A DNA stretch of 24,052 nucleotides, taken from the NCBI GenBank assembly GCA_964616985.1, contig CAZTVF010000085.1:1-24052 (forward strand). Reading direction: 5' to 3'. Made by a program: the position numbers and the translations under genes. The first letter of the stretch is position 1, and every line of letters starts with the position of its first letter. Below the pieces are notes generated by a model, which worked only from the letters and a program-made list of their open reading frames with translations, was not told where the DNA came from and ran no database searches. Below are positions 16,301 through 23,066 of this stretch, piece by piece. Source of the stretch: CAZTVF01 sp964616985 (GTDB lineage Bacteria; Planctomycetota; Phycisphaerae; SM23-33).

Positions 16301-16463
16301 CAAGCGGGCCTTGGCGTGTGCCGTCAGGCTTGAAGAAGCCTGCCGGCTCGGGGAGACGGAGCGTCTGCTGGAGATCTTCCAGCAACTGCACAAAGCACTG
16401 CTCGAACTTGAGAGAACCTTGTCCGCTGCAAACCAGGAGAGTACGCCATGCGAATCCTCGTAG
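13368..16463 (+). CDS. Hybrid sensor histidine kinase with two receivers and HPt
   Basis: This is a 1031-residue inner-membrane protein. One membrane helix (62-79) is followed by a periplasmic sensor region (about 80-332), a second helix (335-353) and a short coiled coil (357-378). HisKA holds NFLAKMSHELRTPMNG, with phospho-His388. HATPase_c has N-box LNNLVGNAIKF (499-509), DTGPGM (537-542) and TGLGLAI (568-574). Residues 624-745 are a degenerate receiver: Asp680 remains but the acidic pair is gone and the usual Lys-Pro is Ile732-Pro. Residues 769-887 are a full receiver: Glu776-Asp777, Asp820, Thr852, Lys874. The C-terminal HPt holds AHRWKGSLG with His967. It is thus a complete four-step phosphorelay in one chain. 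The GTG start at 13368 is the longest possible; ATG 13395 or GTG 13458 may be the real one. Its stop overlaps the next gene by 16 bases. Confidence 0.88.
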   Translation: MKVGWKQLGMAILWPGILRAIGACRLRSRAVVSKTRPEGESAISHVEHREGALRKTARLVRPLILTIAAGLAFAALLRFHHAKFEDSMVRNFQRQQLDVARSWAEAVEAQIVGIRGVLASMASRPEVCRLAPGMKEVLSSCLAKEGAAAEGLEVLDADGATLWSNLPTEPRNGNNPGKAATTRLASHHGLSIHLPIELDGKQVGTLRASVNIAAVAIKCQPKANATYRSLCCMLSDTGEIIYGGDTIAGHRQVIHSLQNADAPEERVRNVDLLPYVAGRCIMAGGSGLAEAVCEESHVEELIAFAPVNLEGRRFGLVMGSPRADVSVPIASHERITYALIVALALLYFATGYAAHRSELAHTQLEEHRRRAAEEASKAKGNFLAKMSHELRTPMNGIISMTELARGADSAADRQRYLGVVTECADSLLSVVNDILDMSKVEAGKLELCHVPFNVPECVANTLASLAMLAKDKGSSLRWEIAPGVPSVVSGDPGRLRQVLNNLVGNAIKFAGGGEVLVRVAPQAISSDRAALRFEIRDTGPGMSADDLKRLFNPYYQCSGPDSQRKDSTGLGLAIAKQLVELMDGKISVASEAGKGTVFTFVAKFDLATGDVLDTEKTTLPSLRNVRALVISGVPANLRRFSGLIGGWAAKADCVADAECGLKTMKEAQDRGEPFGLILFDSSEPSMDAFAFAELASTLKGYEEVAVAAICPAGLRGDAVRCLRTGIDAYLGIPVEDSQFHIALRLAVQHAEHQKGRSVITKYSSPGAPRLRVLLVEDNPVNQQAASLLLGQWGHNVHTVGSGEEAISAMAGQEFDLVLMDLEMPGINGIEATAQIRQQEMDSGRRTPIIAMTAHALDTDRGRCLAAGMDDYISKPFWPDQLRRVVEAASRGVVVGETVSTPPPASAPKPPPQELAWDPSEALRLADGNRKAVGIIITTFLEDLRVTLPAAQSAALARNETLLAGMAHRWKGSLGLLGAKRALACAVRLEEACRLGETERLLEIFQQLHKALLELERTLSAANQESTPCESS

Positions 16464-16852
16464 CCGACGATGACCCCGTGTATCGCAACCTCCTGCAAGG
16501 CCTGCTTGAGGAAACGCATTTCGAAGTCGTTTTGGCCGCCAACGGCGCGGAGGCATGGGCGCTTCTTCAACGGCCTGATGCGCCGACGCTCGCCATTTTG
16601 GACTGGATGATGCCGGAGATGGATGGGGACGAGGTCTGCCGGAAGATCCGTCAGACGAAGGGCAACTCCATCCCATACATCCTGCTGATGACCAGTAACA
16701 ACAGACGTGAGGAACTACTCAGGGTTCTGGTTGCGGGTGCGGATGACTACATTCTCAAGCCGTTTGAGCCCCTGGACCTGAAGATTCGTCTTCGCACCGG
16801 CATTCGAATCCTGAACTTTGAAGAGCAACTGACGTCAGCAAACACGAAATGA
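16448..16852 (+). CDS. Stand-alone receiver (CheY-like) response regulator
   Basis: This is a 134-residue single-domain receiver. ILVADDDPVYR gives the acidic cluster at 7-9, AILDWMMPEMDG the phospho-acceptor Asp52, MTSNN Thr82, and YILKPFEP Lys104. There is no output domain; the last 20 residues are a short helix. It starts inside the end of the hybrid kinase, with CAGGAG upstream of the ATG (16448), so its translation is coupled to the kinase. Such proteins act as phosphate shuttles or sinks, or by docking on partners. The probable donor is the HPt domain of the overlapping kinase. The 61-bp gap to the next gene suggests one operon. Function beyond phospho-transfer is not shown. Confidence 0.85.
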   Translation: MRILVADDDPVYRNLLQGLLEETHFEVVLAANGAEAWALLQRPDAPTLAILDWMMPEMDGDEVCRKIRQTKGNSIPYILLMTSNNRREELLRVLVAGADDYILKPFEPLDLKIRLRTGIRILNFEEQLTSANTK

Positions 16853-16913
16853 GATGACCTCGCCCTGCGACAGCCGAGAGGCTGCGCGGGGCAAGATACA
16901 AAGGAGCAGTCCG

Positions 16914-17975
16914 ATGAAGTCGAAACCTGGACACATCCTGATCGTGGATGACGAACCCGCGATGGCCGAGTTGATCAAGGACGAGCTTGCCGAGCACGGC
17001 TTTCTGTGTTCGACGACAACGGATTCGGCGCTCGCTGTGCAACTCATCGACAGCAGTGCGGGGACGACTCAGCCCTTCGATTTGCTGATTACGGATATTC
17101 AAATGCCACGGCTTGGGGGGTTGGAACTGCTGGCCCACGTCAGGAAGCATTCTCCGGCGTGCAAGGTGGTGCTGATAACAGGGCATTCAAAGAGGGAGCA
17201 CCTATCGCAAGCACTCTTGCTCGGCGCCTATGACTATGTGGAAAAGCCGTTCAGGAATGGCGAACTGGTGGAAGTGGTTAGAAGGGCTCTCGGCGGGGAA
17301 GCCGAGGGTCCGCTCTTGCACGACCGGGCGGCAGCGGCGATGGAACTGAGTTCACAAGCCAAACGGGCCTCTCTGGACAGCGTCAAGGCCCTGGTTCGCG
17401 CGGTTGAGGCCAAGGATCCATACACGCGTCGGCACAGCGAACAGGTGGCTCACTACGCCGTGAACATTGCCGCGGCCATGGGTTTGTCGAGCTCGGCCCT
17501 GGAATCCGCGCGTGTCGCTTCCCTTCTCCACGACATTGGTAAGATCGGGGTACCCGACCACATCCTCACCAAGGCCGGTGCGCTCATGGACGAGGAATTC
17601 GAATTCATCCGGCGTCACCCGGCCCTCGGCTCCGACATCCTGGCCAGTATCACGCTATTCGGCAATGAGGCAAAGTTGGTCCGACATCACCATGAGAGAT
17701 GGGATGGCAAGGGATACCCGGATGGCCTGACCGGAGAGGAGAGTCCGCTGGTCTCCCGGATCATCCAGGTTGCGGACTGCATCGACGCGATGCTGATGGA
17801 GCGAACGTACAAGAAAGGCTACCCCGTCGAAAAGATGCTCTTTGAGTTGTCCCGCTGCGCCGGAAAGCAGTTCGATCCGAAGATCGCAGCCGCTGCGATG
17901 GCATGGTGCCAGTCACATCGTGAGGCGTTGTTCCTGCCGGGCAAGACCGCGCCGGCTATCCAGGAGGTCGCATGA
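16914..17975 (+). CDS. Receiver-HD-GYP c-di-GMP phosphodiesterase (RpfG-like)
   Basis: ATG 16914 has AAAGGAG eight bases upstream, unlike an earlier start at 16854; the product is 353 residues. The receiver (7-125) has Asp12-Asp13, phospho-acceptor Asp61 (LLITDIQMP), Thr89 and Lys111. A helical linker leads to an HD-GYP domain (155-330). HD is in LLHDIGKIGVPD (His206-Asp207), followed by HPALGSDIL, HHHERWDGKGYPDGL (258-272) and QVADCIDAM (285-293). The metal-binding His/Asp set and the GYP motif are present, so it should hydrolyse c-di-GMP, controlled by phosphorylation. It sits in the kinase operon, with a cognate receiver and, downstream, a GGDEF gene of opposite activity. Its stop overlaps the next start (ATGA). 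Confidence 0.92.
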   Translation: MKSKPGHILIVDDEPAMAELIKDELAEHGFLCSTTTDSALAVQLIDSSAGTTQPFDLLITDIQMPRLGGLELLAHVRKHSPACKVVLITGHSKREHLSQALLLGAYDYVEKPFRNGELVEVVRRALGGEAEGPLLHDRAAAAMELSSQAKRASLDSVKALVRAVEAKDPYTRRHSEQVAHYAVNIAAAMGLSSSALESARVASLLHDIGKIGVPDHILTKAGALMDEEFEFIRRHPALGSDILASITLFGNEAKLVRHHHERWDGKGYPDGLTGEESPLVSRIIQVADCIDAMLMERTYKKGYPVEKMLFELSRCAGKQFDPKIAAAAMAWCQSHREALFLPGKTAPAIQEVA

Positions 17976-20122
17976 AGCCACGCATACCCGGGAATTCTGA
18001 ATCTGAACCTCCGCGCCTAAGGATTTGCAGGTATACGCTCCTGGTTGCGGGAGTCTGGACTGCCACTTTGGTGGGACTAGCTGCCTGGAACATCTCCGAG
18101 CAGAAGAAGTCGTCGATGGCGCTGGCTGGTGCTCAAACCGACGCAGTTGCAGGAAGAGATCGTTTCTATCGCCAATGGAACGCCGATCTCGGCGGAGTAT
18201 ATGCGGCGGTAACGGAACAGACGCCGCCCAATCCCTATCTGGCGACCATCCCCGAACGCGACATCAGCACGCCATCGGGGCGCAAGCTTACGCTCATGAA
18301 CCCCGCCTACATGACCCGGCTCGTCAACGAGCTCGCGACGCAGCACGGTCAGCCTCCTGGTCACCTCACCAGTCTGAATCCAAGACGGCCAGAGAATGGC
18401 CCAGACGCATGGGAGGCCGGTGCATTGCGAAGCCTCAATGAAGATCGGACACTGAAGCGGATAGTTGCCGTGGACGACACAGGCGACAAGCCCCGCATGC
18501 GGACGATGTTGCCGTTCCCCGTTGAGCAGAGCTGCCTCAAGTGTCACGCCGATCAAGGCTACAAGATCGGTGACCTCCGAGGCGGTATAGCCGTGTCAGT
18601 CCCACTCGAACCATTCCGTGCGACTGCAGCCGGCGGGATGCTCGTAACGGCTGTGAGCTACGGAACCGCATTGCTCTTGGGGCTTGGAGGGCTCTTGGCT
18701 GGATCCCGCAAGATCGCGAGACATGTTCTCCGTCAGAATGAGGCAATAGTCCTGGCAGAGACGGCCCAAGCGGATCTGGCTGGGGCAAATCATCGCCTGC
18801 AAGAGGAGATGACGGTTCGCCGGAGATCCGAGCAAGCCCTTAGAGAGCGGGAGGAGGACTTGTCGATCACCCTTCACTCCATCGGAGATGCGGTCATCGC
18901 CACGGACACCGACGGCCGGGTGGTTCGGATGAACCCTGTTGCGGAGCAGTTGACGGGCTGGCCGCTGGCGGAAGCCGCTGACAAACCTTTGGCCGAAATC
19001 TTCCGCATCGTCAACGCCCGGACCCGCGAACCAGTCCCCGACCCTCTGGCCAAGGCGCTGGTAACCGGCGAAGTTGTCGCCTTGGCCAATGACACAGTCC
19101 TGATCGCCCGAGACGGTGCCGAGCGTCAGATCGCCGACAGCGCCGCCCCGATCCGCGACGCCCAAGGCCGAATCCGCGGCGCGGTGCTGGTCTTCCACGA
19201 CGTGACGGCCGAATACAAGGTCAAGACGGTCCTGCGGGAGCGCGTGAGGGAACTGACGTGTTTGCAGCATGTGCGTGACGGCCTGCAACCCGGTCTCTCT
19301 GTGGAGCAACTGTGCCAACACACGGTCGAAGAACTGATCCCAGGGATGGGATACCCCCAAAGCGCGGCGGCTCTCATCACGCTTGGGGACCAGCGGTTCA
19401 CTTCCGGAAGATCGGTGGAGGGGCTGACGCGTGGTCTTCACGCAGATATTGTGGTGGCCGGGAACGCCTGCGGGCGATTATCAGTCTTCTACATCGAAGA
19501 CAAGCCCTTCTGTCTACCCGAAGAGCAGAACTTGGTCGATGCAGTCGCCAAAATTCTCAGTCATTGGCTGGAGCGTCTCAAGGCCGAAGAAGCTCTGCAG
19601 GAAAGCAACAAACGATTCATGGACATCTTGTACGCCTCCAACGACGCCATTCTCATAATCGATGGCGATAAGTTCGTCGACTGCAACGAGGCCACGGCGC
19701 GAATGCTTGGGTACTCCAGCCGAGACAGGCTCCTGATGACGCACCCCTCGCAACTGTCTCCGTCAATACAACCTGATGGACGTGACTCATTTGAGAAGGC
19801 CAACGAGATGATGCAGACGGCCTTCAAGCAAGGGTTTCATCGCTTTGAGTGGTCGCATCGTCGCGCAAACGGAGAGGACTTCCCCGTGGAGGTTTCCCTG
19901 ACCCCGATCAACTACCAAGGCAAGACTGTTCTACATTGCCTGTGGCGCGACATTAGTGAACAGAAGAAAGTGAATGAGATGCTGGTTCGAGAGCGCCAGA
20001 ACCTGAAGATAATCTTTGACTCGTCTCCGATGGGCCTGCTGCTCATCGACGAGAATACGGCCGTCAACGGGCCGCCCATCAACTCAAGGGCGCCGGCGGA
20101 AGCTACGGCTACGCCTGCCTGA
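17972..20122 (+). CDS. Haem c-domain (DUF3365/Tll0287-like)-PAS-GAF-PAS sensor, C-terminally truncated
   Basis: This is a 716-residue membrane sensor whose start overlaps the preceding stop (ATGA). Membrane helices lie at about 21-39 and 221-243. Between them is a periplasmic domain of the DUF3365/Tll0287 type. It contains CLKCH (188-192), a covalent haem c motif, followed by the typical GYKIGDLRGGIAVSVPLEPF. Then come a coiled coil (255-297), PAS (about 295-410), GAF (about 428-535) and PAS (about 545-665). A third PAS begins at 675 (LKIIFDSSPMGLLLIDENT) and breaks off near 697. The last 18 residues (GPPINSRAPAEATATPA) are out-of-frame noise. No HisKA or HATPase is present, so it cannot signal as a kinase alone. 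It looks like the front half of a hybrid kinase that lost its core in a deletion ending in an HPt domain. Confidence 0.82.
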   Translation: MKPRIPGNSESEPPRLRICRYTLLVAGVWTATLVGLAAWNISEQKKSSMALAGAQTDAVAGRDRFYRQWNADLGGVYAAVTEQTPPNPYLATIPERDISTPSGRKLTLMNPAYMTRLVNELATQHGQPPGHLTSLNPRRPENGPDAWEAGALRSLNEDRTLKRIVAVDDTGDKPRMRTMLPFPVEQSCLKCHADQGYKIGDLRGGIAVSVPLEPFRATAAGGMLVTAVSYGTALLLGLGGLLAGSRKIARHVLRQNEAIVLAETAQADLAGANHRLQEEMTVRRRSEQALREREEDLSITLHSIGDAVIATDTDGRVVRMNPVAEQLTGWPLAEAADKPLAEIFRIVNARTREPVPDPLAKALVTGEVVALANDTVLIARDGAERQIADSAAPIRDAQGRIRGAVLVFHDVTAEYKVKTVLRERVRELTCLQHVRDGLQPGLSVEQLCQHTVEELIPGMGYPQSAAALITLGDQRFTSGRSVEGLTRGLHADIVVAGNACGRLSVFYIEDKPFCLPEEQNLVDAVAKILSHWLERLKAEEALQESNKRFMDILYASNDAILIIDGDKFVDCNEATARMLGYSSRDRLLMTHPSQLSPSIQPDGRDSFEKANEMMQTAFKQGFHRFEWSHRRANGEDFPVEVSLTPINYQGKTVLHCLWRDISEQKKVNEMLVRERQNLKIIFDSSPMGLLLIDENTAVNGPPINSRAPAEATATPA

Positions 20123-20271
20123 CCGATGCGGCTCGCGAACTCGAATCACACGCAAAGCAGCAGGACACCGAGGGGGCCATGCTGATGTTGAGCAAGGTGG
20201 CGAATCTGTGCGAGAGGATTCAGGCGGGACACGCGATGAAACCGGTGCCCCAGAATGCGAGGAAGAAATGA
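20050..20271 (+). pseudogene. HPt-domain remnant, out of frame with the sensor upstream
   Basis: In the frame one base ahead of the sensor's reading, the sequence is RAAHQLKGAGGSYGYACLTD, then AARELESHAKQQDTEGAML and NLCERI. That is an HPt (histidine phosphotransfer) helix with its phospho-His at 20077-20079. It runs to TGA at 20269-20271, which overlaps the ATG of the next gene (ATGA). It has no start codon. It is most simply the last domain of the same hybrid kinase, joined to its PAS region by a deletion of the kinase core with a shift of frame near 20050-20070. It is probably silent. Confidence 0.7.
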
Positions 20272-21185
20272 AGATACTCATCATCGATGACAGCCCCGAC
20301 GCTTTGGCTGTGGCCAAGACCCGACTGGCCCACGAAGGCCACGAGATCCTCTGTGCCGGAGGCGGCAAGGACGGGCTGGCGGCGGCCGGGCGCGAGAGTC
20401 CGGACCTGATCCTGCTGGACGTAGATATGCCGGACCTGAACGGCTTTGACGTTTGCCGACGACTGAAGGCGGATGCCAGCTTGTGCATGGTCCCCGTCAT
20501 CTTCCTCGCCGGCTCCGGCGGGCCGTAGGAGAAGGTCAAGGGGCTGAACATCGGCGCGGTGGACTTCGTGACCAAGCCGTTCGACGCCTTTGAGCTTCGG
20601 GCGAGGGTCAACGCCGCCTTGCGCACCAAGCAGATGCAAGACCTGTTGATCACGCACGCCAAGATCGATCCGTTGACGGGCCTGCCCAACCGGCGGGCGT
20701 TGGACGAGCGCCTTCAACAGGAGTGGGCCAGGCACGTGCGGCATGGCGGGCACCTGTCCGTCATCATGGCGGACATCGATCATTTCAAGAACGTCAACGA
20801 CCGGTTCGGGCACCCCTCTGGCGACGAGGTGCTGCGCCAGGTGGCCCGTCTGCTGGCCGCGGGTTGCCGCGAGTCCGACATGGCGGCCCGTTACGGGGGA
20901 GAGGAGTTCGTCGTCGTCGCTCCGGAAACCACCGCCCAGGCGGCCGTTGACTTCGCCGAGAGACTGCGGACGAGCATCTGTTCACAGCCTCTGGAAGTCC
21001 GCGGCAAGGCCGTGGATGTCACCGTCAGCTTCGGCGTCACAGGTCATGACGGGCTTAAGTCGCCCGAGGAGATGATCCAGACCGCCGATGAGGCTCTATA
21101 CCGCGCCAAGTCCGCCGGCCGGAACTGCGTCAAGGCTTGCCAGGAAGGTCTGAGCGAATCGAGAGTCCCGCAGGCAACACCCTGA
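20268..21185 (+). pseudogene. Receiver-GGDEF diguanylate cyclase interrupted by one amber codon
   Basis: ATG 20268 with GAGGAAG upstream opens a receiver: ILIIDDSPDAL (Asp7-Asp8), phospho-acceptor Asp51 (LILLDVDMP), and an Ala where Thr is usual. Codon 87 is TAG (20526-20528) in VIFLAGSGGP-stop-EKVKGL. The same frame continues without other damage: VDFVTKPF (Lys103), then a GGDEF domain with DPLTGLPNRR, DIDHFKNVND, the I-site RESD (201-204) and GGEEF (210-214). The catalytic domain looks intact, so the sole defect is the stop. GTG 20559 could restart but would leave a broken receiver half. If translated through, it would make c-di-GMP, opposing the HD-GYP gene upstream. The nonsense codon is either a real mutation or a sequencing error. 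Confidence 0.8.
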
Positions 21186-21277
21186 TGCGCGGCCGGAAGT
21201 CCTGCGCCGGTTGGCCCAAGCCCCCGGCCACGGCGAAGCCGACCGATCGAGCCGAACCATGGCCGAGCGGCCTTCGC

Positions 21278-21844
21278 TCAGCGGCGGAGTGCCGCCTCCA
21301 ACTCCGCCAGCAGCACGTCGGAGCTTAGCGGCTTTTCGAGGCAGACCCGCGCCCCGCATTTCAGGATTTCGCTCTTCACCTTGGGCGAGTAATATGCCGT
21401 GATCGCTATTACGTCCGTATTCCTGGTGTCGTCCCTGGCCTTAATTCGGCTGCACACCTCCAAGCCATCCATCCCGGGCATGCGGAGATCCAGGATGACT
21501 ACGTCGGGTTTCCAGGTGCCGACCAGTTCGCCGGCCGAGAAACCGTCCTTGGCCTCCTTGACCTCATAGTCGGGATGCCTTTCCTTGATTTCGTCGCGAA
21601 TCCACTCCCGGACGGCGGGCTCGTCATCGACCACGAGCACCTTGGGCGCCGAAGGCGTCAATTCCGGCGGGATTGGAAGGTTATGACGGCGAAGGAACTC
21701 GATCAGATCTTCTACGGTGACGCGCCGGTGGCCTCCGGGCGTCCGTCCCGCCTTAAGTTGCCCCTGGTTGATCCAGTTCACAACCGAGATCACGCCCGCG
21801 CCGATCAGCCGCGCCACCTTGGATGTCGATAGTGCCTTCGCCAT
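21278..21844 (-). CDS. HTH (excisionase/MerR type)-receiver response regulator, paralogue of the 11989 gene
   Basis: This 188-residue protein starts at ATG 21844 by alignment with the plus-strand paralogue; a GTG at 21865 adds seven residues. The N-terminal winged HTH reads STSKVARLIGAGVISVVNWI, then GRTPGGHRRVTVEDLIEFL. The receiver has Asp73-Asp74, phospho-acceptor Asp119 (VVILDLRMPGMDG), Thr149 and Lys171. The same order of domains and the identical GRTPGGHRR wing show common origin with the gene at 11989. It lies convergent with the GGDEF gene (92 bp between their ends, no clear hairpin) and divergent from the sigma-receiver gene. The paired regulators bracket the phosphorelay genes and may read the same signal, but targets are unknown. 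Confidence 0.85.
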   Translation of the reverse strand: MAKALSTSKVARLIGAGVISVVNWINQGQLKAGRTPGGHRRVTVEDLIEFLRRHNLPIPPELTPSAPKVLVVDDEPAVREWIRDEIKERHPDYEVKEAKDGFSAGELVGTWKPDVVILDLRMPGMDGLEVCSRIKARDDTRNTDVIAITAYYSPKVKSEILKCGARVCLEKPLSSDVLLAELEAALRR

Positions 21845-21966
21845 TGCTCTATGCCTGCGCTCCACGCTCGTCGGTGCCTTGCGATCCTGCCACGAGGAGT
21901 CTAAGTGCTACCCTGCGATGAAACAAGATAGTTTTGAAGAATATGTAGTATTTGTAGCTTTCTTCC

Positions 21967-21995
21967 TTGCTCTGGCAACCCCGGTCCAGTACAAT
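21967..21995 (+). promoter_or_regulatory. Candidate promoter for the sigma-receiver gene
   Basis: TTGCTC (21967-21972), 17 bases, then TACAAT (21990-21995). It lies in an AT-rich divergent region (about 21905-22010), with the start of transcription near 22002 and a leader of about 110 bases. The same TACAAT box occurs upstream of the HTH-receiver gene at 11989. Confidence 0.4.
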
Positions 21996-22110
21996 ACCAC
22001 GCCTCAAGAAGAACGGCGGCACGGAGGCAGAAAGCCAAGACGATTACCAGGCCGTTGGAGCGACCGTTGGTTGGAGTCGTGTCAGTTCTGAACTGGCAAG
22101 GAGTCCACCA

Positions 22111-22848
22111 ATGGTCGATGAAGACGCCTGCTACCGTGCCGCCGCGCAACTCCCCCGAGAGAACCTGCCTGTCTCCGACGATCCCTCTCCCGGGCTGACG
22201 GATGCCCTGAACGCCAGGGACTTCTTTCGTTCGGCCCTGCGGCGCCTGGCCGCCCAAGACAGGCAACTCCTGCTGATGTACTACGCCGACGGCCTGACGC
22301 TGCGTGAGATCGGATGCGTCCTGGGCATATCCGAATCTGCCGCTTGTCTGCGACAGAAGGCACTGAGTGCCGAATTGCGTCGAACGGTGAGAACGAATCT
22401 GACCGACCAAGAGGCAAGAAGGAGATCAGTCATGGTGACCCAAACCGAAGTTCTCAAAGGCCTGCAAATCCTCGTGGTGGATGACAGCCCCAACATCACA
22501 TCACTCGTGGGCGAGATCCTGGTTGACCAGGGCGCGTCCGTAGTGCCGGCCAACAGCGGCACGGCCGCGATCTCCCTTATACTGTTGATGAAGTTCGATC
22601 TGGTGATCCTCGACCTGGGAATGCCGCAACCGGACGGCCTGAAGGTGATCGAGTTCCTCCGGGCGATCGCTCCCGGCCTGCTCCGGCGCACGCTTGTCCT
22701 CACGGGCATGAAGTTCGACCGGGCGGCGATGGCCCTGCTGGAGAGGCTGCGTATTCCTCGCCTCCTCAAGCCATTCCAGATCGAGGAACTGATCCATGCG
22801 GCGTCGGCCATGGCATTGCCGGGATCGGCCACGCGGCCGGCCGCGTGA
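22111..22848 (+). CDS. Sigma-70 region 4-like domain fused to a receiver
   Basis: ATG 22111 follows AAGGAG with eight bases between; the product is 245 residues. Residues 38-92 look like sigma region 4: FFRSALRRLAAQDRQLLLMYY, ADGLTLREIGCVLGISESAA (HTH), CLRQKALSAELRR. There is no region 2, so it cannot be a full sigma factor; it may bind DNA as a helix-turn-helix regulator, or at -35 elements. From residue 118 comes a receiver: LQILVVDDSP (acidic pair), VILDLGMPQPDG (Asp61 counted from Met108), Thr91 and Lys113 in the same count. A strong AAGGAG seven bases before Met108 (ATG 22432) lies inside the frame, so a stand-alone receiver of 138 residues may also be made. The gene could be a real fusion, or two genes merged by loss of a stop. 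Confidence 0.75.
   Translation: MVDEDACYRAAAQLPRENLPVSDDPSPGLTDALNARDFFRSALRRLAAQDRQLLLMYYADGLTLREIGCVLGISESAACLRQKALSAELRRTVRTNLTDQEARRRSVMVTQTEVLKGLQILVVDDSPNITSLVGEILVDQGASVVPANSGTAAISLILLMKFDLVILDLGMPQPDGLKVIEFLRAIAPGLLRRTLVLTGMKFDRAAMALLERLRIPRLLKPFQIEELIHAASAMALPGSATRPAA
22419..22434 (+). promoter_or_regulatory. Strong internal ribosome-binding site and start
   Basis: AAGGAG (22419-22424), seven bases, then ATG (22432-22434), inside the open frame of the sigma-receiver gene and precisely at the boundary between the two domains. Such spacing is near ideal, so a shorter receiver-only product is likely. Confidence 0.6.
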
Positions 22849-23066
22849 TGGCATATGCGTATTGGCTCGACGTTTGCGGCGGCGCCCCGCAAATGATTGT
22901 CGTGCCTTCTGCCCACCGTAAGCGTAGAATCGAACTCGCGCAGGAAAGGCAACGGCACTTCTGATGTGGCTACGCACATCCGGCAGAACTAAAGAGCCCA
23001 CTTGCTGGGGCCGACAATCTGCCGCCGCGACGAAACGCCGGGACGCCTGGCGCAGGAGTCGTGACC

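Noticed and set aside
5844..20528. Amber (TAG) codons as read-through or recoded sense codons, since three broken genes stop at TAG
   Set aside because: Several apparently normal genes or gene ends (5777, 6375, 11780, 16463) also use TAG, and one of the three broken genes has a frameshift as well, so ordinary decay explains the pattern better.
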